From: Gammaproteobacteria bacterium
GTDB taxonomy: Bacteria; Pseudomonadota; Gammaproteobacteria; Pseudomonadales; Pseudohongiellaceae
Direction: 5' to 3'
DNA length: 5,237 nt
NCBI GenBank assembly: GCA_016762975.1
Contig: JAESUV010000151.1
Span: 1 to 5,237 of the forward strand
Shown: positions 5,229-5,237 of the stretch, one piece after another
How positions within the stretch are numbered: position 1 is the stretch's first letter
Layout: each line of letters opens with the position of its first letter
Notes under the pieces: generated by a model
The model's database searches: none
Seen by the model: only the letters and a program-made list of their open reading frames with translations
What the model was told of the DNA's origin: nothing
Position numbers and translations under genes: made by a program

Positions 5229-5237
5229 ATAGGAAGC
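5138..5237 (+). CDS. int: Tyrosine integrase, N-terminal fragment cut by window end
   Basis: ATG at 5138 follows AGGAG at 5126-5130 with 7 bases between. The 33 visible residues include K4-R-P-N-S-R-F-W-W-C-T-F then P18-D-G-K-R-I-Q-Q-S-T-K-T. This is the three-strand arm-type DNA-binding start common in phage-like tyrosine integrases (a W at the first strand, P-D-G-K turn, then an S-T-K strand). The catalytic domain with its R-H-R-Y residues lies beyond the window, so intactness cannot be judged. The gene starts inside the excisionase-like gene and shares 91 bases with it in another frame. Gene order rep, xis, int in one transcript fits a self-integrating element, with an attachment site expected just past the integrase. 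Confidence 0.8.
   Translation, partial: MLHKRPNSRFWWCTFKAPDGKRIQQSTKTVDRK

Noticed and set aside
1..5237. CRISPR array or tandem repeat cluster
   Set aside because: No regularly spaced repeats beyond the two-copy octamer were seen.

Overview
The window looks like the integrase-proximal end of an integrative mobile element in a Gram-negative bacterium, most likely a gammaproteobacterium. Two proteins have Sec-type signal peptides and strong AGGAG ribosome sites. The rep, excisionase-like and tyrosine-integrase genes are of a kind seen in proteobacterial genomic islands. Species cannot be named from the sequence alone. All supported genes are on the + strand.

Left half (1 to about 2520; visibly AT-rich). 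After an apparently non-coding leader (1-357), two small genes overlap by 11 bases (358-1029 and 1019-1435). Both encode exported proteins with two cysteines each in the mature part, and I do not recognise either. A non-coding stretch follows (1436 to about 1880). It holds a 74-bp palindromic element with 19-bp inverted ends (1794-1867), like a MITE or REPIN. Directly after it, an open frame without a normal start (1880-2518) encodes a HEPN-like protein with an intact R-x4-H motif. Its recognisable domain starts upstream of the first usable start codon, so the gene has probably lost its 5' end or uses a rare start.

Right half (about 2520 to 5237; less AT-rich by eye). An imperfect inverted repeat (2523-2613) separates the HEPN gene from a 292-residue protein of unknown function (2624-3502). 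I believe relatives of that protein travel next to this type of rep gene. Then come a small hairpin, a leader with three mutually complementary segments (3547-3577), and a Rep_trans-like replication initiator (3599-4924). After rep come a winged-helix/excisionase-type DNA-binding protein (4914-5228) and the first 33 codons of a tyrosine integrase (5138 to the window end). Rep and the excisionase-like gene overlap by 11 bases, and the excisionase-like gene and integrase by 91.

The working model is a compact rep-xis-int module for excision, circular-form replication and integration, with a variable cargo zone to its left. The HEPN protein is a plausible defence or toxin cargo. The exported pair may be cargo or flanking chromosome; the left boundary is not visible. 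The most promising points are the attenuator-like rep leader, the long xis/int overlap, the decapitated HEPN gene beside a palindromic element, and the unexplained exported pair.
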